Assembly: GCF_028737315.1 (NCBI RefSeq)
Contig: NZ_JAQZAO010000003.1
Location: forward strand, 62,001-126,000
Reading direction: 5' to 3'
DNA length: 64,000 nucleotides
DNA from: Actinomycetospora lemnae
Lineage (GTDB): Bacteria; Actinomycetota; Actinomycetes; Mycobacteriales; Pseudonocardiaceae
Shown here: positions 32,695 to 41,782 of the stretch, piece by piece
Numbering within the stretch: the stretch's first letter is position 1
Layout of the letters: every line of letters starts with the position of its first letter
The notes under the pieces: generated by a model
Told to the model about the DNA's origin: nothing
What the model saw: only the letters and a program-made list of their open reading frames with translations
The model's database searches: none
Position numbers and translations under genes: made by a program

Positions 32695-35600
32695 CCGCGC
32701 TCGCGCCGCCGGGCACCGAGCTCATCGACCCCGTCGAGCTCGCCGAGCGCCTCGGCCTGCGCCGGCCCACCGAGGAGCAGGCGGCCGTGATCGGGGCGCC
32801 GCTCGAGCCCGCGCTGGTCACCGCCGGCGCCGGCTCCGGCAAGACCGAGACGATGGCCGCGCGCGTCGTCTGGCTCGTCGCCAACGGCCTCGTGCGCCCC
32901 GAGCAGGTGCTGGGCCTGACGTTCACGCGCAAGGCGGCCGGGCAGCTCGCCGACCGGGTGCGCCGTCGCCTGCGTGTGCTCGGGGCGTCGAACCTCCTCG
33001 ACGAGCTCGATCCATCCGGCGACCGGCGCCTCGCCGCCCGCGCCGGCGAGCCGACGATCTCGACCTACCACGCCTACGCGGGGCGCCTGCTCACCGAGCA
33101 CGGCCTGCGCCTGCCCGTCGACCCCGGCGCGCGCCTGCTCTCGCCGACCGCGTCGTGGCAGCTCGCGCACCGGATCGTCGCCACCTGGGCCGCCGACCTC
33201 GACACCGACCGCGTGCCCGCCACCGTCACCGCGCTCGTGCAGGCGCTGGCCGGCGAGCTCGGCGAGCACCTCGCCGACCCGGCGGCGCTGCGGGGGCACG
33301 CCGAGCGCTTCGCCCGCGCCGTCGAGGACGCCCCGCCGGCGAAGGGGCAGCGTCCCGCGCTGCCCCAGGCCCTCGCGAACCGCGTCGCCACCCAGCGGTT
33401 CCGTGCGGCCCTGCTGCCCCTGGTCGAGGAGCTGGCCGCGCGCAAGCGCGCCGAGCGCTGCCTCGACTTCGCCGACCAGATGGCCGCCGCGGCGCGCCTC
33501 GCCGAGGGCCACGACGAGGTCGGGGCGGCCGAGCGCGACGCGTTCCGGGCCGTGCTGCTCGACGAGTACCAGGACACCGGTCACGCCCAGCGCATCATGC
33601 TGCGCTCGCTCTTCGCCGGCGACAATGGTGACGGCGGTGACGGCGGTGACGGCGGCACGACGGTCACCGCCGTCGGCGACCCCTTCCAGTCGATCTACGG
33701 TTGGCGGGGCGCGAGCGCGGCGAACCTGCCCCGCTTCGTCACCGACTTCCCACGCGTCGGCCCCGACGGCGAGCACCTCGCCGCGACGCGCCACGGCCTG
33801 CTGACGAGCTTCCGCAACCCGCCCGAGGTCCTCGCGCTGGCCAACGAGGTCGCCGAGCCCCTGCGGGCCTCCGGGGTCCCGGTCGACGAGCTGCGGCCCC
33901 GGCCCGGCGCGCCGGCCGGCGACGTCCGGGTCGCGCTGCACGCCGACGTCGAGGCGGAGCGGGCGTGGGTCGCCGACGCGGTCGCCGACCGGTGGCGCGC
34001 GGCCGCCGACGCCGGCACGGAGCCGCCGACCACGGCGGTGCTCGTGCGCCGGCGCGCCGACATGAGCGCGCTCGCCGCCGCGCTGCGGGCCCGCGACCTG
34101 CCCGTCGAGGTCGTGGGTCTCGGCGGGCTGCTCGACGAGCCCGAGGTGCGCGACGTCGTGTCGGCGCTGCGCCTGGTGGTCGACCCGCTCGCGGGCGGGG
34201 CCGCGGTCCGGCTGCTGACCGGCGCGCGCTGGCGCATCGGCGGCGCCGACCTCGCCGCGCTGTGGCGCCGGGCGCGCGAGCTGGCGGCGCCCGCAGCGAA
34301 CACGGCCCACCCCGCCACCGTCAGCGACGCGGTCCCCGACCCCGTCGCCGCCGCCCTGCCCGGCGAGCACGCCGAGCGTGCCGGGCTGGTCGACGCGCTC
34401 GACGACCCGGGCCCGCCCGCGCGCTACTCGGCCGCCGGGTACGAGCGGCTCACGCACCTCGCGAACGAGCTGCGCCTGCTGCGCCGCCGCGTCACCGCCC
34501 CGCTGGTCGACCTCGTCGCCGACGTCGAGCGTGTGCTGCTGCTCGACGTCGAGACCGCGACGCGCCCCGGGCCCACCGGCCGGGCGCACCTCGACGCGTT
34601 CGCCGAGGTCGTCGCCGACTTCACCGCCGGCGCCACCGCGTCCGGGGGCACCGCGACCGTCTCGGCGCTGCTCGCCTACCTGGATGCCGCCGAGGACGCC
34701 GAGGACGGCCTGGCCCCGGGCGAGGTCGACGTCGCGGACCCGGCGACGGGCGGGACGCGGGTGCAGGTGCTCACGGTGCACGCGGCCAAGGGGCTCGAGT
34801 GGGAGCTGGTGGCGCTGCCGCACGTCGTCGACAAGGTGTTCCCGGCGGCGAAGCGGTCGGGGTCGTGGCTGACGTCGGTGGCGTCGCTGCCGGTCGACCT
34901 GCGCGGCGACCGCCCCGACCTGCCCGCGCTCGACCTCGACGACGCCGCCGACCGCAAGGAGGTCACCGAGCGCCTCGACGCCCACGAGCGCGCCTTCGAC
35001 GACCGGCGCCTCGTCGAGGAGCGCCGCCTGTTCTACGTGGCGCTCACCCGCGCCGAGCACGCCCTGCTCGTGTCCGGGCACTGGTGGGGCGAGACGGGCG
35101 ACAGCCCCCGCGGGCCGTCGGAGCTGCTCAGCGAGGTGGGCGAGCTCGTGGCCGCCGGGCGGGGCGGTGTCGTCGACACCTGGGCCGAGCCGCCCGAGGA
35201 GGGCGAGCCGAACCCGATGGCGGCGGCGGTGCACGAGGCGGCGTGGCCGGTCGACCCGCTCGGGTCCCGGCGCGCGGCGGTCGACGAGGGCGCGGCGCTG
35301 GTCCGGGCGGCCCGGGCCCGGCGGGCCGCGGCGCCCCAGGACGTCAGCACGGACGCCGCCGACGCCGCCCCCGCCGACGCCGACCACGCCGACGCCGCCG
35401 CCGACGACGCCGTCCACGCCGACGCCGCCGCCACCCCCGACCCCGAGGGCTGGGCCGCGGACATCGAGGTCCTGCTCGCCGAGCGGGCGGCGGCGCGCGA
35501 CCGCCACGCGCGGGTGCTGCTGCCCCCACAGCTCTCGGTGAGCCAGCTCGTCGACCTCGCCGCCGACCCCGGCGCGCTGGCCCGCCGCCTGCGCCGCCCC

Positions 35601-36251
35601 GTCCCGCGCCCACCCGACCCGCGGGCGCGGCGGGGCACGGAGTTCCACGCGTGGCTGGAGCGCTGGTTCTCGGCCACCGAGCTGCTGGAGTTCGACGAGC
35701 TGCCCGGCGCCGCCGACGAGGACGCCGACGCGGCGGCCGACCCGGCCGGCGCCGCGGACGCCGCGGAGCTGCGCGAACGGTTCACCGCGAGCCGGTGGGC
35801 GAACCGCACGCCGGTGGCGGTGGAGGTGCCGTTCGAGACCGAGGTGGCCGGCACGCTGGTCCGCGGCCGCATCGACGCGGTGTTCGCCGACGCCGACGGG
35901 GGCGCCACGGTCGTCGACTGGAAGACCGGCGGGCTCCCGCGCGAGGACGCGCTGCCGGCGCTCGCGGTCCAGCTCGCGGCGTACCGGCTGGCGTGGTCGT
36001 CGCTGTCGGGCATCCCGGTCGAGCGGGTCCGGGCGGCCCTGCACTACGTCCGCCACGACGAGACCGTCAGCCCCGCCGACCTGCTCGACGCCGCCGGCCT
36101 GCGCGCCCTCGTCGCCGCGGTGCCCGAGGAGGAACGCGCGCCCGAGGGCGACCCGGAGCCCCCGCCCGCCGCGGCCTCGCCGTACGACCCCCACGCCGAC
36201 CCCGACCGCGACGACGGTCCGCCCCCGGACGTCGACATCGACCCCCGCTGA
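32691..36251 (+). CDS. adnB: AdnB-like helicase-nuclease subunit
   Basis: 1186 residues. Complete UvrD/RecB motor: Q-motif region RPTEEQAAVI, Walker A TAGAGSGKTET (about 45), LTFTRKAA, LLDEYQDTGHAQ (289), [28 protein letters not shown] and VALTRAEHALLVSG. The C-terminal RecB-type nuclease has the VVDWKTGG motif (about 1074). This is the likely lead motor of the AdnAB complex. Two low-complexity insertions occur: a GDG repeat from a 9-bp tandem repeat (33627-33653) between motor motifs, and an Ala/Asp run near 885-920. A terminator hairpin follows at 36269. Confidence 0.92.
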   Translation: MTALAPPGTELIDPVELAERLGLRRPTEEQAAVIGAPLEPALVTAGAGSGKTETMAARVVWLVANGLVRPEQVLGLTFTRKAAGQLADRVRRRLRVLGASNLLDELDPSGDRRLAARAGEPTISTYHAYAGRLLTEHGLRLPVDPGARLLSPTASWQLAHRIVATWAADLDTDRVPATVTALVQALAGELGEHLADPAALRGHAERFARAVEDAPPAKGQRPALPQALANRVATQRFRAALLPLVEELAARKRAERCLDFADQMAAAARLAEGHDEVGAAERDAFRAVLLDEYQDTGHAQRIMLRSLFAGDNGDGGDGGDGGTTVTAVGDPFQSIYGWRGASAANLPRFVTDFPRVGPDGEHLAATRHGLLTSFRNPPEVLALANEVAEPLRASGVPVDELRPRPGAPAGDVRVALHADVEAERAWVADAVADRWRAAADAGTEPPTTAVLVRRRADMSALAAALRARDLPVEVVGLGGLLDEPEVRDVVSALRLVVDPLAGGAAVRLLTGARWRIGGADLAALWRRARELAAPAANTAHPATVSDAVPDPVAAALPGEHAERAGLVDALDDPGPPARYSAAGYERLTHLANELRLLRRRVTAPLVDLVADVERVLLLDVETATRPGPTGRAHLDAFAEVVADFTAGATASGGTATVSALLAYLDAAEDAEDGLAPGEVDVADPATGGTRVQVLTVHAAKGLEWELVALPHVVDKVFPAAKRSGSWLTSVASLPVDLRGDRPDLPALDLDDAADRKEVTERLDAHERAFDDRRLVEERRLFYVALTRAEHALLVSGHWWGETGDSPRGPSELLSEVGELVAAGRGGVVDTWAEPPEEGEPNPMAAAVHEAAWPVDPLGSRRAAVDEGAALVRAARARRAAAPQDVSTDAADAAPADADHADAAADDAVHADAAATPDPEGWAADIEVLLAERAAARDRHARVLLPPQLSVSQLVDLAADPGALARRLRRPVPRPPDPRARRGTEFHAWLERWFSATELLEFDELPGAADEDADAAADPAGAADAAELRERFTASRWANRTPVAVEVPFETEVAGTLVRGRIDAVFADADGGATVVDWKTGGLPREDALPALAVQLAAYRLAWSSLSGIPVERVRAALHYVRHDETVSPADLLDAAGLRALVAAVPEEERAPEGDPEPPPAAASPYDPHADPDRDDGPPPDVDIDPR

Positions 36252-36268
36252 GCGCCCCGCGCGCCCGA

Positions 36269-36296
36269 CGCCCGATGAGCACGCGGCGATCGGGCG
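36269..36296 (+). terminator. Terminator hairpin after adnB
   Basis: CGCCCGAT and ATCGGGCG form an 8-bp perfect stem around a 12-nt loop, 17 bp after the adnB stop and 13 bp before the pirin start. Confidence 0.5.
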
Positions 36297-36309
36297 CACA
36301 ATCGAGGAC

Positions 36310-37317
36310 GTGAGCAACACGGAGGTCGCGCCCCCGGAGTTCGCGAGCGCACCGGGCGGGACGGACGCTCCCGTCGAGGTCCTGACGCCCCGCGCGGTGC
36401 CGCTCGGCGGTCCCCGGGCGATGACGGTGCGCCGCACGCTGCCGCAGCGGGCGCGCACGCTGATCGGCGCCTGGTGCTTCGTCGACCACTACGGCCCGGA
36501 CGACACCGCGGCGTCCGGCGGCATGGACGTCCCGCCGCACCCGCACACCGGGCTCGCGACGGTGAGCTGGCTGTTCACCGGCGAGGTCGAGCACCGCGAC
36601 AGCCTCGGCACGCACGCCCTCGTGCGCCCCGGCGAGCTCAACCTCATGACCGGCGGGCACGGCATCGCGCACTCCGAGGTCAGCACCCCCGACACCACCG
36701 TGCTGCACGGGGTCCAGCTGTGGGTCGCCCTCCCGGACCACGCGCGCGACGTGCCCCGCGCCTTCGCCCACCACGTGCCCGAGCCGGTGACACTCGACGG
36801 CGCGACCGACACCCCTGCCACCGCGCGCGTCTTCCTCGGGAGCCTCGCCGGGTCGGCGTCCCCGGTCGCCACCGCCACCCCGCTGCTCGGCGCCGAGATC
36901 CTCCTCGCGCCCGGCGCGCGCCTCACGCTGCCCGTCGACGCCACGTTCGAGCACGGCGTGCTCGTCGACCGGGGACGCGTGACGCTGCAGGGACAGCCCC
37001 TCGAGCGCGGTGAGCTCGGCGTCCTCCCGCCCGGCCGGACCACGGTGGAGGTCGGCGCGGACGAGGACGCCCGCGTCGTCCTCCTCGGCGGTCCGCCCTT
37101 CGGCGAGGAGATCGTCATGTGGTGGAACTTCGTCGGCCGCAGCCACGAGGAGATCGTCGCGTTCCGCGCCGCGTGGGAGGCCGGCGACGAGCGCTTCGGC
37201 GAGGTCGAGGGCTACGTGGGCCGCGACGGCCGCCGGGGAGCGGCCGCCCGCCTGCCCGCGCCCGCGCTGCCGCACGCCACCATCCGGCCGCGCGGCAACC
37301 CGACCCACGAGCGCTGA
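36310..37317 (+). CDS. Pirin family protein
   Basis: 335 residues, bicupin. The N-terminal cupin has the metal ligands of pirins: CFVDHYGP, then PPHPHTGLATVSWLFTGEVEHRDSLG (two His) and MTGGHGIAHSEVS (His, Glu). The C-terminal domain ends with LLGGPPFGEEIVMWWNFVGRSHEEI, typical of the family. Pirins bind Fe and some oxidise quercetin; actinobacterial roles are mostly unknown. GTG start at 36310. Monocistronic. Confidence 0.92.
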   Translation: MSNTEVAPPEFASAPGGTDAPVEVLTPRAVPLGGPRAMTVRRTLPQRARTLIGAWCFVDHYGPDDTAASGGMDVPPHPHTGLATVSWLFTGEVEHRDSLGTHALVRPGELNLMTGGHGIAHSEVSTPDTTVLHGVQLWVALPDHARDVPRAFAHHVPEPVTLDGATDTPATARVFLGSLAGSASPVATATPLLGAEILLAPGARLTLPVDATFEHGVLVDRGRVTLQGQPLERGELGVLPPGRTTVEVGADEDARVVLLGGPPFGEEIVMWWNFVGRSHEEIVAFRAAWEAGDERFGEVEGYVGRDGRRGAAARLPAPALPHATIRPRGNPTHER

Positions 37318-37411
37318 GGGACACGAGCACCCCACAGCGCGACCACGGTCCGTCAGCACCGGGCCGGAGCCGATCTGACGGAGTGTCACGATCCGGCGAC
37401 CCAAATCGGGC

Positions 37412-37493
37412 TTGTAGCACGCTCCGTGACTCTCTAGCGTCGTCGCCAGCCGCAGCATCACGCTGACGGACCAGTCGACGACCACGGAGCGTG
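37412..37493 (+). promoter_or_regulatory. Promoter with two CACG-N3-CGTG operators
   Basis: A TTGTAG (37412-37417) / TAGCGT (37435-37440) promoter with 17-bp spacing. CACGCTCCGTG (37418-37428) fills the spacer next to the -35. Its exact reverse complement CACGGAGCGTG (37483-37493) covers the Shine-Dalgarno GGAG, 3 bp before the ATG. Each copy is also a CACG-N3-CGTG dyad. Confidence 0.5.
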
Positions 37494-37495
37494 CG

Positions 37496-38881
37496 ATGAC
37501 CGAGCTGGGTGCCCCGACCGCCGCAGTCGACCAGGACGACGCACTGGCCGAGCTGCGACGGACCGTCGCCGGCCCGGTGCTCGGTCCCGAGGACGTCGAG
37601 GTGGTCGCCGAGCTCGCGGCCTACAACCTCGGTCCCGAGCACGCCCCGGTCGCCGTCGTCGGGGCGACGGGTCCCGAGGACGTCGCGGCCGCCGTCCGGT
37701 GGGCCGCCGCCCGCGGGATCCGGGTCGGCGTGTTCGCCACCGGGCACAGCGACGTGGCGCAGCGGGGCACGCTCGTCGTCACCACGCGGCGCATGGACCG
37801 CGTCGACGTCGACCCGGTCACCCGGCGGGCGATCGTCGGCGCCGGGGTGAAGTGGGCGCGCCTCGTCGAGGCCGCGGCGCCGCACGGGCTCGCGGGCCTC
37901 AACGGGTCGACCACCGACGTCGGCGTCGCGGGCTACGTCGTCGGCGGCGGCGTCGGGCCGTTCGCCCGGAAGTACGGCTACGCGAGCGACCGGGTGCGCC
38001 GCGTGCAGCTCGTCACCGGGGACGGGGCGATCCGCGAGGTCACCGCCGCGTCCGACCCCGAGCTGTTCGACGTGGTGCTGGGCGGCAAGGACGCCGCGGG
38101 CATCGTGACCGAGGTCGAGATGGAGCTCGTCGAGCTGTCGCAGCTCTACGGCGGCGGCCTGATCTACGAGGCCGCCGACATCCCGGCCGTGCTGCACGCC
38201 TGGCGCGCCTGGGCGCCGACGCTGCCCGAGGAGACGACGACGTCGGTGGCGATCCTGCGGGCGCCCGACATCGAGTCGGTCCCGCCGCCTCTGCGGGGCC
38301 GGACCGTCGCCCACCTGCGCGTCGCCCACCTCGGCAGCGCGGAGGAGGGCCGCGAGCTCGTGGCGCCGATGCGCGCGGTCGCGACACCGATGATGGACAT
38401 GCTCGACGTGATGCCCTACGCGGCGATCGACGGGATCCACCTGGACCCGGTCGACCCCATGCCCGCGTGGGCCGACGGGCGCTTCCTCGCCGACCTCGAC
38501 GAGGCCGGCGTCGACGCCGTGCTCGCGCTGGCCGGCCCCGACCAGCAGCTCCCGCTCTTCCTCGTCGAGCTGCGCCACATCGCCGGCGCGGTCCAGCGCG
38601 GCAGCCGGGGGGTCGTCGCCCGCGACGCGCGGTTCCTGGCGGGCGTCGTCGGACCGTTCCCGCCGGAGCTGCGCGCGGTGGTGCCGGCGGTCGCGGCGCA
38701 GCTGCTCGACGGGCTGGCGGCCTCGGCGGCGTCGCAGACGAGCCTCAACTGGATCAACCCCGCCGTCGCCGCGGCGCGCCCGGAGCTCGTGTGGACGCCG
38801 GCGACCCGCGCGCGCATCGACGCCGTGCGCCGCCGCGTCGACCCGGCCGGGGTCTTCGGGGGCGCGGGGCTGGGGCTGTAG
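37496..38881 (+). CDS. FAD-linked oxidase (PCMH/BBE-like oxidoreductase)
   Basis: 461 residues. The FAD-binding PCMH domain is in the N-terminal half: VAVVGATGPEDVAAAVRWAA, GVFATGHSDVAQRG (the His near residue 83 is at the covalent flavin position of this family), GLAGLNGSTTDVGVAGYVVGGGVGPFARKYG. The C-terminal half lacks an obvious berberine-bridge motif but ends LNWINPAV. It probably oxidises an alcohol, sugar or quinol with O2; substrate unknown. Expression may be controlled at two CACG-N3-CGTG sites, one of them over the ribosome-binding site. Confidence 0.82.
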   Translation: MTELGAPTAAVDQDDALAELRRTVAGPVLGPEDVEVVAELAAYNLGPEHAPVAVVGATGPEDVAAAVRWAAARGIRVGVFATGHSDVAQRGTLVVTTRRMDRVDVDPVTRRAIVGAGVKWARLVEAAAPHGLAGLNGSTTDVGVAGYVVGGGVGPFARKYGYASDRVRRVQLVTGDGAIREVTAASDPELFDVVLGGKDAAGIVTEVEMELVELSQLYGGGLIYEAADIPAVLHAWRAWAPTLPEETTTSVAILRAPDIESVPPPLRGRTVAHLRVAHLGSAEEGRELVAPMRAVATPMMDMLDVMPYAAIDGIHLDPVDPMPAWADGRFLADLDEAGVDAVLALAGPDQQLPLFLVELRHIAGAVQRGSRGVVARDARFLAGVVGPFPPELRAVVPAVAAQLLDGLAASAASQTSLNWINPAVAAARPELVWTPATRARIDAVRRRVDPAGVFGGAGLGL

Positions 38882-38938
38882 GCCACTCCGGTCGGGGATC
38901 GGAGCCGGGGGGTCGGGGAGGGGCCCGCGGGGCCGGCG

Positions 38939-39319
38939 TCAGCCGGCCCCGCGGTGCACCCGCAGCGCGTGGGCGATCATCGGCGCCTGCAGTGGCAGGC
39001 GGCCGTACGCCACGGCGCGCCAGGGCCAGGAGCGGCGCCGCCAGTCCCACGCCATCTGCACGTTCGCCGGGAACACCGCGACGAACAGCGCCGCGGCCGC
39101 GAGCGCGCCGAGGCGTCGCGTGCGCGGCACCGCCACCGCGGCCCCGACGGCGAGCTCGGCGACACCGCTGGCGTAGGTCCAGAGGCGGGGCGAGCCGGGC
39201 AGCCACGGCGGCACGAGCGTGTCGAACGGACGGGGCGCGACGCCGTGCAGCACGCCCATCGTCAGCAGGCCGCCGGCGAGCACGGCCGCCGGTGCGGGGG
39301 GCGCCGGAGAGCGGGTCAT
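38939..39319 (-). CDS. DoxX-like four-helix membrane protein
   Basis: 126 residues with four membrane helices. Characteristic features are the GVLHGVAPRPFDTLVPPWLPG loop, the Gly/Glu helix YASGVAELAVGAAVAVPRTRRLG and the C-terminal FVAVFPANVQMAWDW helix followed by RLPLQAPMI. This is the DoxX/SURF4-like group of unknown function. ATG at 39319 (CAGGGTG upstream) is preferred to GTG at 39328. It lies 27 bp after the GGT gene on the same strand and is probably cotranscribed. Confidence 0.8.
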   Translation of the reverse strand: MTRSPAPPAPAAVLAGGLLTMGVLHGVAPRPFDTLVPPWLPGSPRLWTYASGVAELAVGAAVAVPRTRRLGALAAAALFVAVFPANVQMAWDWRRRSWPWRAVAYGRLPLQAPMIAHALRVHRGAG

Positions 39320-39346
39320 GATCAGCACCCTGGCAGAGCGCCGCCG

Positions 39347-41164
39347 TCACCGCCCGACCGCGTAGCCCTGCATCCCGCGCGGGTTGGCCGCGCCCCAGCG
39401 CAGCCCGCGCGCCCGGTCGATCCCGACCGCCGAGAGCCGGCCGAGCGTCCAGGGCCCGCTGCGGGTCACGCGGTGCCCGCGCCGCTCGAGCCCGGCGACG
39501 ACGGCGTCGGGCAGCCTGTCCTCGACCACCGCGCCCCCCGGCACGCGGCCCCGCGGCCAGAACGAGCTGGGTGACGACGTCGTGTGCAGCGCGGGCGCGT
39601 CGATCGCCTGCTGCGGGTCGTACCCGCCGACGAGCGTGCGCAGCAGGTAGAGCAGCTGCCACTGGTCCTGCTGGTCGCCGCCGGGCGAGCCGAAGGCGGT
39701 GACGGGGCCGTCGTCGTCGAGCACGAGCGTCGGGGTCAGCGTGGTGCGCGGGCGTCGCCCGGGCGTGAGCGTCGCGGGCAGCCCCTCCTGCAGCCACGTC
39801 ATCTGCAGGCGCGTCCCGAGCGCGAAGCCGAGCTCGGGGATCGTCGGCGACGACTGCAGCCAGCCACCCGACGGGGTCGCCGAGACGATGTTGCCCCAGC
39901 GGTCGACGACGTCGAGGTGGCAGGTGTCGCCCTTCGTCTCGCCGGCGAGGGTGACGGTGGGCTCGCCGACGGTGCCGTCGGTGGTGCCGCCGATCCCGGC
40001 GCCGGCCAGGGCGAGGTCGGCGAGCACCGGGTCGCGCCCGCCCGGGCGCCCGGGCCGCAGGTCCGGCGAGGCCTCGTCGGTGATCAGGGCGCGGCGGGCG
40101 GCGACGTAGTCGGGGGCGAGGAGGTCGGCGAGCAGGTCGGCGGGGTCGAGGTCCGCCGACTCGCCGAACCAGGCGTCCCGGTCGGCCTGGGAGAGCTTGA
40201 TCGTCTCGAGGGCGAGGTGCGCGCCGGTCTCCGTGCCCGGGTCGAGGTCGGCGTCGTCGAACCCGTCGAGCACCGCCAGCGCCGCGAGCAGCGCCGGGCC
40301 CTGACCCCACGCCGGCGACTTGGCGACCCGCCACCCGCGGAACTCGCCGACGGCGGCGTCGACGACCCGCGCCCGGTAGCCCGCGGTGTCGGCGACGGTG
40401 AGCACGCCCGCGTGGTCGGTGCCCGAGGAGTGCCGGTGGGGCGTGCGGGCCGCGGCGACGGCCGCCTCGGCGACGAAGCCCTCGGCCCACACGGTGCGCA
40501 CGGCGTCGATGCGGGCGGCCCGGTCGCGGCCCTGCGCGGCGGCGGCGAGCCGCTCGAGGGTGTCCGCCCAGGCCGGGTTGCGGACCACCTCGCCCGGCCG
40601 GGGCGGCCGCCCGCCGGGCAGCCAGAGCGCCGCCGACGTGGGCCAGTGCTCGCGGAACAGGTCGGCCACCGTCGCGACCGTCGACGCCAGCCGCGGCACC
40701 GCCGGCACCCCGTCGCGGGCGTAGTCGATCGCCGGCGCGAGGACGTCGCCGACCTCCCAGGTCCCGTGGTCGCGCAGCAGCAGGAGCCACGCCTCGACCG
40801 CGCCGGGGATCGCGGCCGCCAGCGCGCCCGAGCCCGGGACGCGCTCGAGGCCCTGGTCGCGGTACGCCGCGGCGGACGCCCCGGCCGGCGCCGGGCCCTG
40901 CCCGTCGAGCACCCGGGGCGTCGGGTCGTCGGCGGTGGCGAACACCGCGACGAGGTCGCCGCCCGGCCCGTTGAGGTGCGGCTCGGTGACGTGCAGGACG
41001 AACGCCGCGGCGACCGCACCGTCGAACGCCGTGCCGCCACGCTCGAGGACGCCCATCGCGGTCGCGGCGGCGGCCCAGTGCGTCGCCGCCGCCATCCCGA
41101 CCGTGCCCTCGAGCACGGGGCGCGTCGTGAACTCCGGTGGGGGTGTCCATCCCGCGGGGATCAT
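39347..41164 (-). CDS. Gamma-glutamyltransferase family protein
   Basis: 605 residues, Ntn-hydrolase. N-terminal subunit markers are MAAATHWAAAATAMGVLERGGTAFDGAVAAAFVLHVTEPHLNGPGGDLVAVF. The predicted nucleophile is about T414 in KGDTCHLDVVDRWGNIVSATPSGG, the start of the small subunit after autocleavage; AFGSPGGDQQDQWQLL follows. The usual TTH at the cleavage site is TCH here, as in a side branch of the family, so glutathione versus acylase or other amide substrates is open. No signal peptide was seen, so it may be cytoplasmic. ATG at 41164 chosen as the first start before the conserved region. Confidence 0.88.
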   Translation of the reverse strand: MIPAGWTPPPEFTTRPVLEGTVGMAAATHWAAAATAMGVLERGGTAFDGAVAAAFVLHVTEPHLNGPGGDLVAVFATADDPTPRVLDGQGPAPAGASAAAYRDQGLERVPGSGALAAAIPGAVEAWLLLLRDHGTWEVGDVLAPAIDYARDGVPAVPRLASTVATVADLFREHWPTSAALWLPGGRPPRPGEVVRNPAWADTLERLAAAAQGRDRAARIDAVRTVWAEGFVAEAAVAAARTPHRHSSGTDHAGVLTVADTAGYRARVVDAAVGEFRGWRVAKSPAWGQGPALLAALAVLDGFDDADLDPGTETGAHLALETIKLSQADRDAWFGESADLDPADLLADLLAPDYVAARRALITDEASPDLRPGRPGGRDPVLADLALAGAGIGGTTDGTVGEPTVTLAGETKGDTCHLDVVDRWGNIVSATPSGGWLQSSPTIPELGFALGTRLQMTWLQEGLPATLTPGRRPRTTLTPTLVLDDDGPVTAFGSPGGDQQDQWQLLYLLRTLVGGYDPQQAIDAPALHTTSSPSSFWPRGRVPGGAVVEDRLPDAVVAGLERRGHRVTRSGPWTLGRLSAVGIDRARGLRWGAANPRGMQGYAVGR

Positions 41165-41287
41165 CGGGCCAGCGAAGCCGATCGCCGCGGCGGACGAAAG
41201 TACGAATGAGCAAGTAGGAGGTATTGACGTAGGACGGTCACCTCCACCAGGCTGGCCACACCGCCCCGCCGCCCCTGGAGGACCGAG

Positions 41288-41701
41288 ATGACCGCCGCGA
41301 CCGCCCCGACCCCGTCGACCGCGTCGGGCCCCACGCGCTCCCGCGGGGCGACCATCGCGCTGTGGACGCTGCAGGTGCTGCTCGCGCTCATGTTCATCAT
41401 CGGCTCGGGTGCGCCGAAGCTGGTCGGCGAGGCCTACGCCGTGCAGATCTTCACCGACCTCGGCGCGGGCCAGTGGCTGCGGTACGTCGTCGGCGTGCTC
41501 GAGATCGCGGGCGGCATCGGCCTGCTCGTGCCCCGGCTCGCGGGCCTCGCCGCGGCGTGCCTGGTGGCGCTCATGGTCGGCGCGACGGGCGCGCAGCTGT
41601 TCTTCCTCTCCGAGGGCTTCTGGTACACGCCGGTCATCCTCGGCGTGCTGCTCGGCGTCGTGGCCTGGGTGCGCCGCGCGGAGATCCTGCCGCGTCGCTG
41701 A
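41288..41701 (+). CDS. DoxX family membrane protein
   Basis: 137 residues, four membrane helices after a 23-residue polar N-terminus. Typical DoxX features: LMFIIGSGAPKLVGEAYAVQIFTDLGAGQWLRYVVGVLEIAGGIGLLVPRLAG. Function unknown; DoxX proteins associate with redox systems in some bacteria. ATG after GGAGGACCGAG. Divergent from GGT, sharing a 123-bp promoter region with relatively A/T-rich DNA at 41198-41235. Confidence 0.85.
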   Translation: MTAATAPTPSTASGPTRSRGATIALWTLQVLLALMFIIGSGAPKLVGEAYAVQIFTDLGAGQWLRYVVGVLEIAGGIGLLVPRLAGLAAACLVALMVGATGAQLFFLSEGFWYTPVILGVLLGVVAWVRRAEILPRR

Positions 41702-41782
41702 CTCCCGAGGACTTCCCGCCCGGTCGCCGGAAGACGGTGGCCGGGCGGTGTCGTACGCGGTCCGCGAACTAGCGTGGCGCGC

